From Escherichia sp. ESNIH1 (lineage in GTDB: Bacteria; Pseudomonadota; Gammaproteobacteria; Enterobacterales; Enterobacteriaceae), in the NCBI GenBank assembly GCA_002918705.1, contig PQKR01000010.1, positions 1 to 64,000 of the forward strand: a stretch of DNA of 64,000 nt, given 5' to 3'. Within the stretch, counting starts at the first letter, position 1. The number at the start of each line of letters is the position of its first letter. A model generated the notes under the pieces. That model was not told the origin of the DNA. It did not search any database and was given only the letters and a program-made list of their open reading frames with translations. The position numbers were made by a program, and so were the translations under genes. This document shows, in pieces, positions 45,617 through 53,066 of the stretch.

Positions 45617-46825
45617 ATGGAAATACCTCTCTCCTCGCGCCAGTTAAACGCAGGCATGTTACGCATCGCGGTACCGCACGTGACTCCCGAATCCAATAAT
45701 CAGCAGGTCATGGCCCTCTTTAGCGAGCATAAAACGCTAATCGGCCTGCCGGTGCTGGAAAATAGCCGTCCTCTCGGCATGATTAACCGGCACATTTTTC
45801 TCTCTCAGATGAGTCGTCCCTTCTTTCATGAGCTCTACGATCAAAAAAGCTGTATCGCCTTTATGGATAAAACACCGCTCATTGTCGAAGCCAGCGCAGG
45901 GCTGGAGTATCTCGCCGAGCGGGTAATCGAAACTGGCGATAAGGCGGTGACCGAAGGCTTTATCCTGACCGATGAGGGACACTATTTAGGTATCGGGTTG
46001 GGTATTGACCTGATCAAAACGGTCTCCGATCTACAGGCCAAGCAGCATTTCCAGATCATGCAGAGCATTGAGTATGCGCGGGTGATCCAGGAGTCGATGC
46101 TGAGCCGCTCGCGGCAGGGCATAGAGGAGAGCCTCAATGAGTGGTGCCTCTACTGGCAGCCGCGAGACTGCGTGGGCGGCGACATCTACGCTTTTCAGCG
46201 CGACGAAAACGGCTGGCTGGTGGTGATTGCCGACTGCACCGGCCACGGCGTTCCCGGCGCGTTTATGACCTTTATTTTTGCCTCGGCGTTGGAAAAAGCG
46301 CTCACTCTGGCCCCGGCGAATGAGCCTGAACGCCTGCTGGCGATCGTCAATCGCCACATTAAGCAGACCCTGAGCCAGCTGCATCCCAGCGCCGACCTTA
46401 ATCAGTCTAATGATGGCTGCGATGCCATCGCCATTTATGCCGACAGCGTTAACGCGCAGCTGATTTGGGCCAATGCACGGATGCACGCCTTTATGCTGGG
46501 CGTAGAAGATGAAGAGGTCAGCATGCTTGAGTCCGACAGAAAAGGCCTTGGCTATACCGATACGCCTGCGGACCAGCAGTGGCGTCGCTTCCAGCGCCCG
46601 TTGCGCATTGGTGACCAGATGATGGTTGTTACCGATGGCGTGACGGATCAGATTGGCGGCGAGCGCAGCATTATGTTTGGTAAGAAACGCATTCAGTCTC
46701 TGTTATTACAGAACCGATCTCTGCCAATGAGCGCCCTCTCTGGTGCGCTGCTGGAAGGGCTCCAGGCCTGGCAAGATAAGGAAGCGTCGCGTGATGACAT
46801 GACGTGGTTTGGTTTTCGCTGGTGA
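45617..46825 (+). CDS. siaA: SiaA-like PP2C/SpoIIE-family serine phosphatase with N-terminal CBS-like domain
   Basis: 402 residues. The C-terminal part is a PP2C-type phosphatase of SpoIIE kind, with metal-binding Asp residues in DCVGGDIY (D189) and ADCTGHGVPG (D206) and DGVTDQIGG downstream. Instead of the HAMP/membrane sensor of Pseudomonas aeruginosa SiaA (about 660 residues), the N-terminal ~135 residues look like a CBS-type sensor (GLPVLENSRPLGMINRHIFL; GFILTDEGHYLGIG) and no membrane helix is visible, so it should be cytoplasmic. In Pseudomonas SiaA dephosphorylates SiaC, freeing it to activate SiaD. First gene of siaABCD. Confidence 0.88.
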   Translation: MEIPLSSRQLNAGMLRIAVPHVTPESNNQQVMALFSEHKTLIGLPVLENSRPLGMINRHIFLSQMSRPFFHELYDQKSCIAFMDKTPLIVEASAGLEYLAERVIETGDKAVTEGFILTDEGHYLGIGLGIDLIKTVSDLQAKQHFQIMQSIEYARVIQESMLSRSRQGIEESLNEWCLYWQPRDCVGGDIYAFQRDENGWLVVIADCTGHGVPGAFMTFIFASALEKALTLAPANEPERLLAIVNRHIKQTLSQLHPSADLNQSNDGCDAIAIYADSVNAQLIWANARMHAFMLGVEDEEVSMLESDRKGLGYTDTPADQQWRRFQRPLRIGDQMMVVTDGVTDQIGGERSIMFGKKRIQSLLLQNRSLPMSALSGALLEGLQAWQDKEASRDDMTWFGFRW

Positions 46826-46833
46826 GAGATAAC

Positions 46834-47415
46834 ATGAAATTTAATGACCTGCAGGTCAAAGAGGCGGTTCTGCTGCCGTTAATTACGCTACAGAGGCAGA
46901 GTGCAGTAGAGCTATTTTATACCGGCTATTTTTCGCAGCAGCATATCGTGGCGATGGGTGACGTCGTGCGGGCATGGCTGGATAAGCACGAATCCTCCCT
47001 GCCGCTGCGCCGCCGGCTCTTCTCTGTGTTTATTGAGATGGGACAAAACATTGTGCGCTACTCCGGCGACGAGCGTTACATTGGCACAGATAAAGAGGAG
47101 CTGCGCTTCGGCTCGCTTTGCCTGCATACCGATCGGGCCAACTACTATCTGGAAACGGCTAACCTGGTGGGGTTCGAAGAGTCCTCTCTGCTGCAGAATA
47201 ACCTCGACGTGCTGCGCACGATGACCCAGGCGGAAATTAAGCAGGCCTGGAAACAGAACTTACGCAGTGAAGCGCCCGCGACCAGCAAAGGGGCCAATAT
47301 CGGTCTGCTGACTATGGCGCGAGATACCAGCGAACCGCTGGAGTACCGCATTCATCCTCTGGCGGCCAGCTCCCTGTCCGCCTTTCACCTAAAGGCCACC
47401 TTTTGCCATGACTGA
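46834..47415 (+). CDS. siaB: SiaB-like protein kinase (DUF6272)
   Basis: 193 residues. The ATG at 46834 (MKFNDLQVKEAVLLP) follows GAGAGA, 8 bases past the siaA stop; a longer frame start at 46804 is rejected because it lies inside siaA. Fold by family is a GHKL-type kinase: EMGQNIVRYSG (N-box-like) and KGANIGLLTMARD (G-box-like). In Pseudomonas the SiaB kinase phosphorylates SiaC and so switches SiaD off. Overlaps siaC by 8 bp. Confidence 0.87.
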   Translation: MKFNDLQVKEAVLLPLITLQRQSAVELFYTGYFSQQHIVAMGDVVRAWLDKHESSLPLRRRLFSVFIEMGQNIVRYSGDERYIGTDKEELRFGSLCLHTDRANYYLETANLVGFEESSLLQNNLDVLRTMTQAEIKQAWKQNLRSEAPATSKGANIGLLTMARDTSEPLEYRIHPLAASSLSAFHLKATFCHD

Positions 47416-47824
47416 TACCACACTGCCCACCGCGATTGTGCTTGCAGCAACCTCTGCCACACCGGAAGTGAACTTTGACTTTGCGGCGCATCGTCTGGTG
47501 CTAAAAGGTGAAGCCTACCCGGAAAATGCCGCCGCCTTCTTCCGCCCGCTGTTGCAGGCCGTAGAGAGCTGGCTGCAGGAGATCCCTGCCGAATCGGCTC
47601 CGCTGCAGCTGCACGTTGCCCTGAGCTACTTCAACAGCTCCAGCACCAAGCTACTGTTTGAGTTTTTCGAGTCACTCAACGGCTTCGCGAAACGGGGCAA
47701 AGCCTGCGAGCTGCACTGGTATTACGATGCGGATGACGATATCTCCGAAGAGTTTGGCCAGGAAGTCAGCCTTGACTTTCCCGCGCTTGCCGTCTTTTTA
47801 ACGCCGGACCTTAACGCATGCTAG
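47408..47824 (+). CDS. siaC: SiaC-like phospho-switch protein (DUF1987)
   Basis: 138 residues, STAS-like small protein. The conserved YFNSSSTK element at residues 74-81 corresponds to the region of the SiaC phosphosite in Pseudomonas (T68 there); here the serines/threonine (S77, S78, S79, T80) can supply it. Unphosphorylated SiaC binds and activates SiaD. Overlaps siaB by 8 bp and siaD by 7 bp, an arrangement that suggests fixed stoichiometry. Confidence 0.88.
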   Translation: MTDTTLPTAIVLAATSATPEVNFDFAAHRLVLKGEAYPENAAAFFRPLLQAVESWLQEIPAESAPLQLHVALSYFNSSSTKLLFEFFESLNGFAKRGKACELHWYYDADDDISEEFGQEVSLDFPALAVFLTPDLNAC

Positions 47825-48597
47825 ATATTAACGAGCTTTTTCAGGAGGAGTACGCCGTCCTGGAAGACGCCCGGGTAGCCGCCGCCGATGCGCGGCTGCC
47901 TGCCGAAGAGTGTCGTGAAAAGCTGTGGACGGTGGCAAAGCACTATCAGCGGCTCATCCGCCAGTCTTATCGCCTGATCTCCCGCAGCGATCGGGCCGAG
48001 CGCGAATTAACACGCATGAACGATGAGCTGCAAAAGCTGGCAGCCCGCCTTGAGTATGAAGCGACACACGATCCGCTTACGGCCGTTTATAACCGCAGCG
48101 CGATCATTAACCACATTAACCACGCGCTCACGCAGGGTAACGTAGCGCTGATCCTGCTGGATATCGATCACTTTAAACGCATAAACGATGAATACGGTCA
48201 TCCAATAGGCGATAAAGTCATCTGCTCTCTGGTCTCGCGTATACGCCATGCCCTCCCCTCGCAGGCATCCATTGGCCGGGTGGGTGGCGAAGAGTTCACG
48301 ATTTTATTACCCTATGCCCGGCTGGAAGAGGCGGTAATTATTGCGCGCTATCTTCACGCGTCGCTTAATGCCTCCCCGCTGGACTGTTTGCCCCAGCAAT
48401 ATGTTACGGCGAGCTTTGGGGTTAGCCTTGGCACGCGCTACAGCGATTTTGAAGCCCTCTATAGCGCAGCCGATGTCGCGCTATATACAGCTAAAAAACG
48501 CGGCCGTAACCAGGTTGCTTTACATGAGTCACTATTTCACCAAGTAATTAAACCAGCCGCTATTTCGTCATTACATGAAAGCCTGCGCGCGGGATAA
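47818..48597 (+). CDS. siaD: SiaD-like GGDEF diguanylate cyclase
   Basis: 259 residues. N-terminal part (residues 1-82) is a charged, probably coiled-coil region (KHYQRLIRQSYRLISRSDRA; TRMNDELQKLAARLEYEA). The GGDEF domain starts at DPLTAVYNR and carries GGEEF at 156-160, so cyclase activity is expected. The RxxD inhibitory I-site is absent: its place nine residues before GGEEF reads PSQA. Activated by SiaC in Pseudomonas; makes c-di-GMP that promotes aggregation and biofilm formation. Last gene of the operon, 36 bp before a hairpin-rich end. Confidence 0.88.
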   Translation: MLDINELFQEEYAVLEDARVAAADARLPAEECREKLWTVAKHYQRLIRQSYRLISRSDRAERELTRMNDELQKLAARLEYEATHDPLTAVYNRSAIINHINHALTQGNVALILLDIDHFKRINDEYGHPIGDKVICSLVSRIRHALPSQASIGRVGGEEFTILLPYARLEEAVIIARYLHASLNASPLDCLPQQYVTASFGVSLGTRYSDFEALYSAADVALYTAKKRGRNQVALHESLFHQVIKPAAISSLHESLRAG

Positions 48598-48607
48598 CCC
48601 CGCAGGC
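48581..48607. terminator. Hairpin at the end of siaD
   Basis: Inverted repeat GCCTGCG / CGCAGGC (48581-48587, 48601-48607) with an inner GGG/CCC pair around the stop codon TAA. There is no clear T-run, so its termination strength is uncertain. Confidence 0.4.
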
Positions 48608-48644
48608 AAAATATATTATATTTTAAAACAGGCAAGAGTTCTGC

Positions 48645-49061
48645 TCAGCAAATAATATCCCGCCGATTACGATAAACTAATTTCACAGGTCGAATAATCG
48701 AAAAACTTCGTGAAATAAACTCATTGGTCGTGAGGTATCTCTCCTCCTCATTCTCATCAACCAGCCGCCAAAGGCCCGTAAGCGCATCATAACCGAGCAT
48801 TTTCTCACCGGCAGGCGTTTCAACCCGGTATTCACCTGAGGGCAGATAACCTGAGGAGAACTGTAAATGCTTACCCGGCTCGCCCTTAATAGCATGTTCA
48901 ATTTTTCTGAACCCCACAGGGACTAAATGGAAGCTATAAAAGGGTAAGCTGTTAATTTTTAAGTTAGAAAAAGTTGATATAACTTCATTCTCTCTTGTTA
49001 ATACTACCTCTTTTAGAGTAACTGTCGAAGAGGGTAAAAGCTCCGGGAATAGGCATTCCAC
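48645..49061 (-). CDS. Hypothetical protein, unknown family
   Basis: 138 residues in an AT-rich island. No signal peptide or membrane helix is evident. The only in-frame start is the GTG at 49061 (a TAG lies six codons upstream), and no Shine-Dalgarno sequence precedes it, so it may be a remnant or use another start. The sequence has many charged residues and a repeated EYRVETPAGEKMLGYD / ENEEERYLTTNEF pattern that I do not recognise. It could be an orphan accessory gene or a decayed one. Codon use looks AT-richer than siaD next door. Confidence 0.45.
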   Translation of the reverse strand: MECLFPELLPSSTVTLKEVVLTRENEVISTFSNLKINSLPFYSFHLVPVGFRKIEHAIKGEPGKHLQFSSGYLPSGEYRVETPAGEKMLGYDALTGLWRLVDENEEERYLTTNEFISRSFSIIRPVKLVYRNRRDIIC

Positions 49062-49339
49062 TTTAAAATAGATTATCTACATACATGCCTCTGGCTATCA
49101 TGCTTTGTTATGAAAACTTATATATCACTTACCTTTTATAGCGTATCCAACAGTAAACCACATTATTTTCAGAATATATCGAGCCTGAATGAGCGATAAT
49201 TACACAGATTTACATTTGTAAAGGGCTATTTATTAATCATAGAGATGATTTTTGTGATTTTATAAGCAAAAAAAGGCGATGGTATAGCAATACATTTTTC
49301 AAAGGGCAAAATATGCCATTACTAATATGTTAGCGCTGC
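49062..49339. other. AT-rich gap without genes
   Basis: 278 bp between the orphan ORF and the cupin gene (both minus strand). Several AT-rich hexamers could be promoters for the orphan ORF. I see no convincing gene, RNA or repeat. Confidence 0.5.
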
Positions 49340-49855
49340 TTAAACATTTATCCAATGGTCAATAAGCGGTCCTGCATTTCCATAAACGGGATCGCAATGT
49401 GGAAACGGCGCCTTGGCAATCGCGTCCAGCATTTGCTGAGTGGGAGCCCCGCGACAGAGATCAAACTGCTGATCCGGCGGGTAACCCCCTACTACGGTGA
49501 AATCGTCACTGCTGCGCAGATTGCAGTGACCCGTTCCTGCAGGCAGCAGCATAATATCGCCGCCGCGCACAGTTACCTCTTGCCCCTCCGGGCCACCCAG
49601 CATAAGCAGAGCGTCACCGCGAGTAACGGCCAGCACCTCATGAGCATTGCTGTGGTAGTGATGGTAAGGGTAAATGCCATCAACCCACTGCGCAGGCCAG
49701 CCGTTTTTTTCAAATAGCTGCTGCGCTGTTTGAACGGCACTCTCGTCAGGGATAAAAATCTGGCGATAAATAAGCACAGGCAAATACGGGTTATTCGGTA
49801 CCCAGTCATTAGCCGTAAGTAGCAGAACAGAGGTTGAGTCGGTTATGTCCGGCAT
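49340..49855 (-). CDS. Cupin-domain protein, YjlB-like
   Basis: 171 residues with one cupin barrel. The metal-binding motif YHHYHSNAHEVLAV gives HxHxxxxxE-type ligands (three His and one Glu), and a second motif is PAGTGHCNL. The start at 49855 is supported by AGAGAGA upstream. Related Bacillus YjlB-type proteins have no settled function; dioxygenase, isomerase or storage-fold roles are all possible. Isolated gene. Confidence 0.8.
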   Translation of the reverse strand: MPDITDSTSVLLLTANDWVPNNPYLPVLIYRQIFIPDESAVQTAQQLFEKNGWPAQWVDGIYPYHHYHSNAHEVLAVTRGDALLMLGGPEGQEVTVRGGDIMLLPAGTGHCNLRSSDDFTVVGGYPPDQQFDLCRGAPTQQMLDAIAKAPFPHCDPVYGNAGPLIDHWINV

Positions 49856-50033
49856 AGTCTCTCTTCCAAAAGAAGGGGGTTATTTTAGCGTAGCCACTTC
49901 CGTTACCCGACGCCAGAAATGAGCCTTGCCAGCCAGCGCCAGACGCAAGTTTCTTTTTCCCGCAGCTGAAAATGGTAATCTCCTCAGTACCTTCTATATT
50001 TCGAGAAGTGCATCATATACCGGAGAAGTAAAT

Positions 50034-51143
50034 ATGAGATTTAAGGGATTAACAAAAGGCTTTTTCATCCTGATATTGCTGGTCGTCACGCTGGCATTTT
50101 TCGACATCATGACACCCTACTACTCGGCTATTTTATGGGCGGCGATTCTGGCGGTGATATTTCAGCCGCTCAAAAACCGACTGCGGGACAGGATCGCCGG
50201 GCGCAACGGGATTGCTTCCCTGCTGACGGTGCTGATTATCTGTCTTATCGTTTTTACTCCTCTGGCGATCATTCTCTCGTCGCTGGCGTTTGAGGCCAAT
50301 ACGGTTTACACCAAGCTGCAGGACAACAATACTCAGTTCCCGGTGGTGGTTGCCGATCTGGTGGCTCACCTGCCCAGCTGGGCACAACAGTTTCTGGCCG
50401 ATCACGATCTGAACAACGCTACGCAGATCCAGCAGCAGCTGTCGCAGGTGGCATTAAAGAGCGGACAGTACCTTGCTGGCAGTGCGTTCCTGATCAGCAA
50501 GAGCACCTTCAGCTTTACCATTAACTTTGGCGTTATGCTCTACCTGCTCTTTTTCCTGTTGAAGGACGGGCCCTATATTGTTAACCAGGCACTGGAGTCA
50601 TTGCCCCTCTCGCGCTATGTCAAGCATCACCTGTTTGCGAAATTCGCCGCCGTCTCCCGTGCGACCGTCAAGGGTACCGTCGTGATTGGCGTACTGCAGG
50701 GCATACTGGGCGGCATCGGCTTCTGGATTGTTGGTATCGATGGTAGCGTACTGTGGGGGGCATTGATGGCTTTCCTGTCGCTGGTGCCTGCGGTGGGCTC
50801 AGCGATTATCTGGGTGCCTGCGGCCATCTTCCTTTTTGCCACCAGTCAGATCTGGCAGGGCTTTTTTATTGTCGGCTTCTTTGTGATTATCGTCGGGCTG
50901 GTGGATAACCTGCTGCGCCCGGTACTGGTCGGTAAGGACACCAAAATGCCCGATTACCTGGTGCTTATCTCTACTCTGGGCGGTCTGGAGATCTACGGCA
51001 TTAACGGCTTTGTGATTGGGCCGCTGATCGCCGCGCTGTTCCTGGCCTGCTGGAACCTGCTCTCCGGGAAAGATCATCAGGGCAACGCCGACGAGCTGGA
51101 CGATGAGTTTATCGAGGAGGGACGGTTACCGCCTGAATCTTAA
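50034..51143 (+). CDS. AI-2E family (YdiK/PerM-type) membrane protein
   Basis: 369 residues from the ATG at 50034, preceded by GGAGAAG. Seven to eight predicted membrane helices arranged as in the AI-2E-transporter family: an N-terminal pair (GFFILILLVVTLAFFDIM...), a long periplasmic helix region (about 75-150), then TINFGVMLYLLFFLLKDGPYIV and the C-terminal core FLSLVPAVGSAIIWVPAA and VDNLLRPVLVGKD. Earlier in-frame start (49926) would add 36 non-homologous residues. Substrate unknown; TqsA and PerM are the better-known relatives. Ends in a charged cytoplasmic tail. Confidence 0.88.
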   Translation: MRFKGLTKGFFILILLVVTLAFFDIMTPYYSAILWAAILAVIFQPLKNRLRDRIAGRNGIASLLTVLIICLIVFTPLAIILSSLAFEANTVYTKLQDNNTQFPVVVADLVAHLPSWAQQFLADHDLNNATQIQQQLSQVALKSGQYLAGSAFLISKSTFSFTINFGVMLYLLFFLLKDGPYIVNQALESLPLSRYVKHHLFAKFAAVSRATVKGTVVIGVLQGILGGIGFWIVGIDGSVLWGALMAFLSLVPAVGSAIIWVPAAIFLFATSQIWQGFFIVGFFVIIVGLVDNLLRPVLVGKDTKMPDYLVLISTLGGLEIYGINGFVIGPLIAALFLACWNLLSGKDHQGNADELDDEFIEEGRLPPES

Positions 51144-51152
51144 TCCTCTCTT

Positions 51153-51175
51153 ACGGCCAGGCAGTGCCTGGCCGT
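51153..51175 (+). terminator. Inverted repeat after the AI-2E family gene
   Basis: Perfect 11-bp arms ACGGCCAGGCA / TGCCTGGCCGT with a one-base centre, starting 10 bp after the stop. No T-run follows, so it is a stable hairpin but not a classical intrinsic terminator. Confidence 0.45.
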
Positions 51176-51266
51176 GACAAATCTGACCACTTTTCAGCAT
51201 ACATTGACCCCGAATAAAAAACGCCCTATCTTAGGATCCCCTGCCTTTTGATGTGGTTCCACATTT

Positions 51267-51497
51267 ATGAAAATAGCTCTTACTTTGGTCGCCTCGGCAA
51301 TGCTGAGCTGTGCGGTTTATGCTCAGGCTTCAGATACCGCTACGCTCTCTATTTCGGGTATGGTTGCTCCTCCCGCGTTTACCGTTAACACGCTTAAAAC
51401 TGACGGTCAGCCAGGCGTACAGCGCGGCGTCTCCACTCAGGTCGTCTCCCTGCCGGGTGATGAAAATCGAAAAGTGATCGTAAGCGCCTGGGATTGA
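51267..51497 (+). CDS. Small secreted protein of unknown family
   Basis: 76 residues. A typical Sec signal (MKIALTLVASAMLSCAVYA, cleavage after about residue 21 at AQA-SD) is followed by a 55-residue mature part (DTATLSISGMVAPPAFTVNT...). The start of the mature part recalls the first strand of fimbrial subunits (TLxISGxVxPPxF), but there is no cysteine and the protein is too short to be a complete pilin. It could be a truncated fimbrin or an unrelated small periplasmic protein. Own gene upstream of the fimbrial operon, same strand, separated by 261 bp. Confidence 0.6.
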   Translation: MKIALTLVASAMLSCAVYAQASDTATLSISGMVAPPAFTVNTLKTDGQPGVQRGVSTQVVSLPGDENRKVIVSAWD

Positions 51498-51758
51498 TTA
51501 TTGACGTATAAAAAAATATTCTCTACGGGTTGTGTCAGGACAGCCCGTTCTTTTACTCTCGGTTAATTACAGTTATTTATTATATGAATGAATAACTCAT
51601 CAATAATATAATCACACCAAATATAATAAGTGACATAAATTGCTTTATGTCAAAAAATTGTATCCTTTAATTTGCCGCATTTCATATTGTGTGCAATTGT
51701 TTCCTTGTCAGAAATAACTCTCTCGTGGTTTAGGACTCAATACATTAAGGAAAATAAA
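51498..51758. promoter_or_regulatory. AT-rich promoter region of the fimbrial operon with perfect palindrome
   Basis: 261 bp of strongly AT-rich DNA. It contains the perfect inverted repeat TGACATAAA-TTGC-TTTATGTCA (51631-51652), about 107 bases before the pilin ATG at 51759, which has AAGGA upstream. Several AT-rich -10-like hexamers exist. No invertible element or recombinase gene is visible. AT richness and the palindrome suggest H-NS silencing and a dedicated regulator (inference). Confidence 0.5.
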
Positions 51759-52322
51759 ATGAAAAAATCACTTATTACTGCCGCTGTATTAGCTGTCTCA
51801 TTTGCTGCACCTGCTGCTTTTGCTGAAACTGTACCAGATAGTGACATGGGCACATTGATTATTAATGGATTTATAAAAGGCACAACCTGCCATTTTGCAA
51901 ATGGCGCCCAGTCGGCAGAGATCCCTATGAATCAAATCGGTCTCGATGCTATGACTGGCCTTACTGCAGGGGATGCCTATGTAGGCTATCAGAATAAAAC
52001 CAGCACATCTTTTAAAGTGAAATGCGCAGCCGGAACTGAAGTACCTACTCTTAAATTCCTTCCCGATCAGTTTGCTGTCACCGGTGATAAGAGCGTGACT
52101 AAAACTGTGGGAGGAACCGGTCAAGCTACGGGCGTTGGCTATGCCATCTTTATCAACGGCACACGTATTAACAGCGACGGAACTACTCCCATTTCCTCCG
52201 TAAAAAATGACAATGGCGAATACACTTTTGATATTTTCGCTCAATACGCCCGTGCGTCCGGCAATAATGTAACCGCAGGTGCCGTAGATTCAACGGTTAC
52301 CTTTACCGTTGTAACAGACTGA
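51759..52322 (+). CDS. Fimbrial major subunit (pilin)
   Basis: 187 residues. Sec signal MKKSLITAAVLAVSFAAPAAFA, then a mature pilin that begins ETVPDSDMGTLIINGFIKGTTCHF. The two cysteines (in GTTCHF and KCAAG) form the usual pilin disulfide. The C-terminal strand GAVDSTVTFTVVTD carries the alternating hydrophobic pattern and penultimate aromatic/hydrophobic groups recognised by chaperones. First gene of the chaperone-usher operon, followed by an intrinsic terminator-like hairpin. Confidence 0.87.
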   Translation: MKKSLITAAVLAVSFAAPAAFAETVPDSDMGTLIINGFIKGTTCHFANGAQSAEIPMNQIGLDAMTGLTAGDAYVGYQNKTSTSFKVKCAAGTEVPTLKFLPDQFAVTGDKSVTKTVGGTGQATGVGYAIFINGTRINSDGTTPISSVKNDNGEYTFDIFAQYARASGNNVTAGAVDSTVTFTVVTD

Positions 52323-52330
52323 TTACCATC

Positions 52331-52357
52331 CCCGGCAGCCTCTGCCGGGTTTTTCTT
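52331..52357 (+). terminator. Intrinsic terminator/attenuator between pilin and chaperone
   Basis: Stem CCCGGCAG / CTGCCGGG (52331-52338, 52342-52349) with loop CCT, followed directly by TTTTTCTT. Eight base-pairs with a tight loop and T-run is a canonical terminator, 8 bp after the pilin stop. It would leave many messages with pilin only and fewer with chaperone, usher and adhesin. Confidence 0.85.
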
Positions 52358-52371
52358 GCGGAGACAGGATT

Positions 52372-53049
52372 ATGAAAAGGATTTTTGCCGCTCTGCTGGC
52401 CGTAGCAGCATTGCCAGCATGGGGTGGCGTTTATATCTACGGAACGCGGGTTATCTACCCGGCTGCACAGAAAGAGGTCACCGTTCAGCTCATGAATCAA
52501 GGCGATCGCAGCGCGTTAGTGCAGGCGTGGATTGACGATGGTGATACGCAGACACCACCGGAGAAGCTGCAGGTCCCCTTTCTCCTGACGCCCCCCGTCG
52601 TTAAGGTCAACGGCAATGCCGGACAGCAGCTAAAGATTAAATTTCTGAAAGCAAATTTACCCCAGGATCGGGAATCACTCTACTATCTTAACGTACTGGA
52701 TATCCCTCCCAACTCTGACAGCGGCTCTGAAACAAATAAGCTAAAATTTGCTCTGCAAAACAGGATCAAACTCATTTATCGCCCAACCAGCCTACCGGGC
52801 GTGAATAAAGAGACATTTTCTAAATTGCATATCACACGCTCTAACAATGGCCTGACCATTGAAAATACCTCTGCAAACTGGCTAACTATTACTGAAATTA
52901 AGAGCACGATAAAAATTAATAACGTGACGCTGTTACTGGCACCGCATGCCAGGGTAAACCTATCTGGAGCACCAGCTGCTAATCAGTATACCGTCACGCT
53001 TATTGATGATTACGGAAATTACTTGCGAGAAAATATTAAAAGCAATTAA
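52372..53049 (+). CDS. Periplasmic fimbrial chaperone
   Basis: 225 residues of the PapD/FimC type. Signal peptide MKRIFAALLAVAALPAWG, then the mature N-terminus GVYIYGTRVIYPAAQKEVTVQL, with the conserved Arg in the GTRVIYP strand and the conserved Lys near the subunit-binding cleft (QNRIKLIYRP). Two immunoglobulin-like domains, the second starting at about residue 125. Folds and delivers subunits to the usher. GGAGA precedes the ATG at 52372; 17 bp to the usher gene. Confidence 0.9.
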   Translation: MKRIFAALLAVAALPAWGGVYIYGTRVIYPAAQKEVTVQLMNQGDRSALVQAWIDDGDTQTPPEKLQVPFLLTPPVVKVNGNAGQQLKIKFLKANLPQDRESLYYLNVLDIPPNSDSGSETNKLKFALQNRIKLIYRPTSLPGVNKETFSKLHITRSNNGLTIENTSANWLTITEIKSTIKINNVTLLLAPHARVNLSGAPAANQYTVTLIDDYGNYLRENIKSN

Positions 53050-53066
53050 TAGTCAGGGAAGCCGCC

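Noticed and set aside
49926-50033. Extended start of the AI-2E family protein
   Set aside because: The added residues are polar and unlike the family; ATG 50034 has a strong ribosome site.
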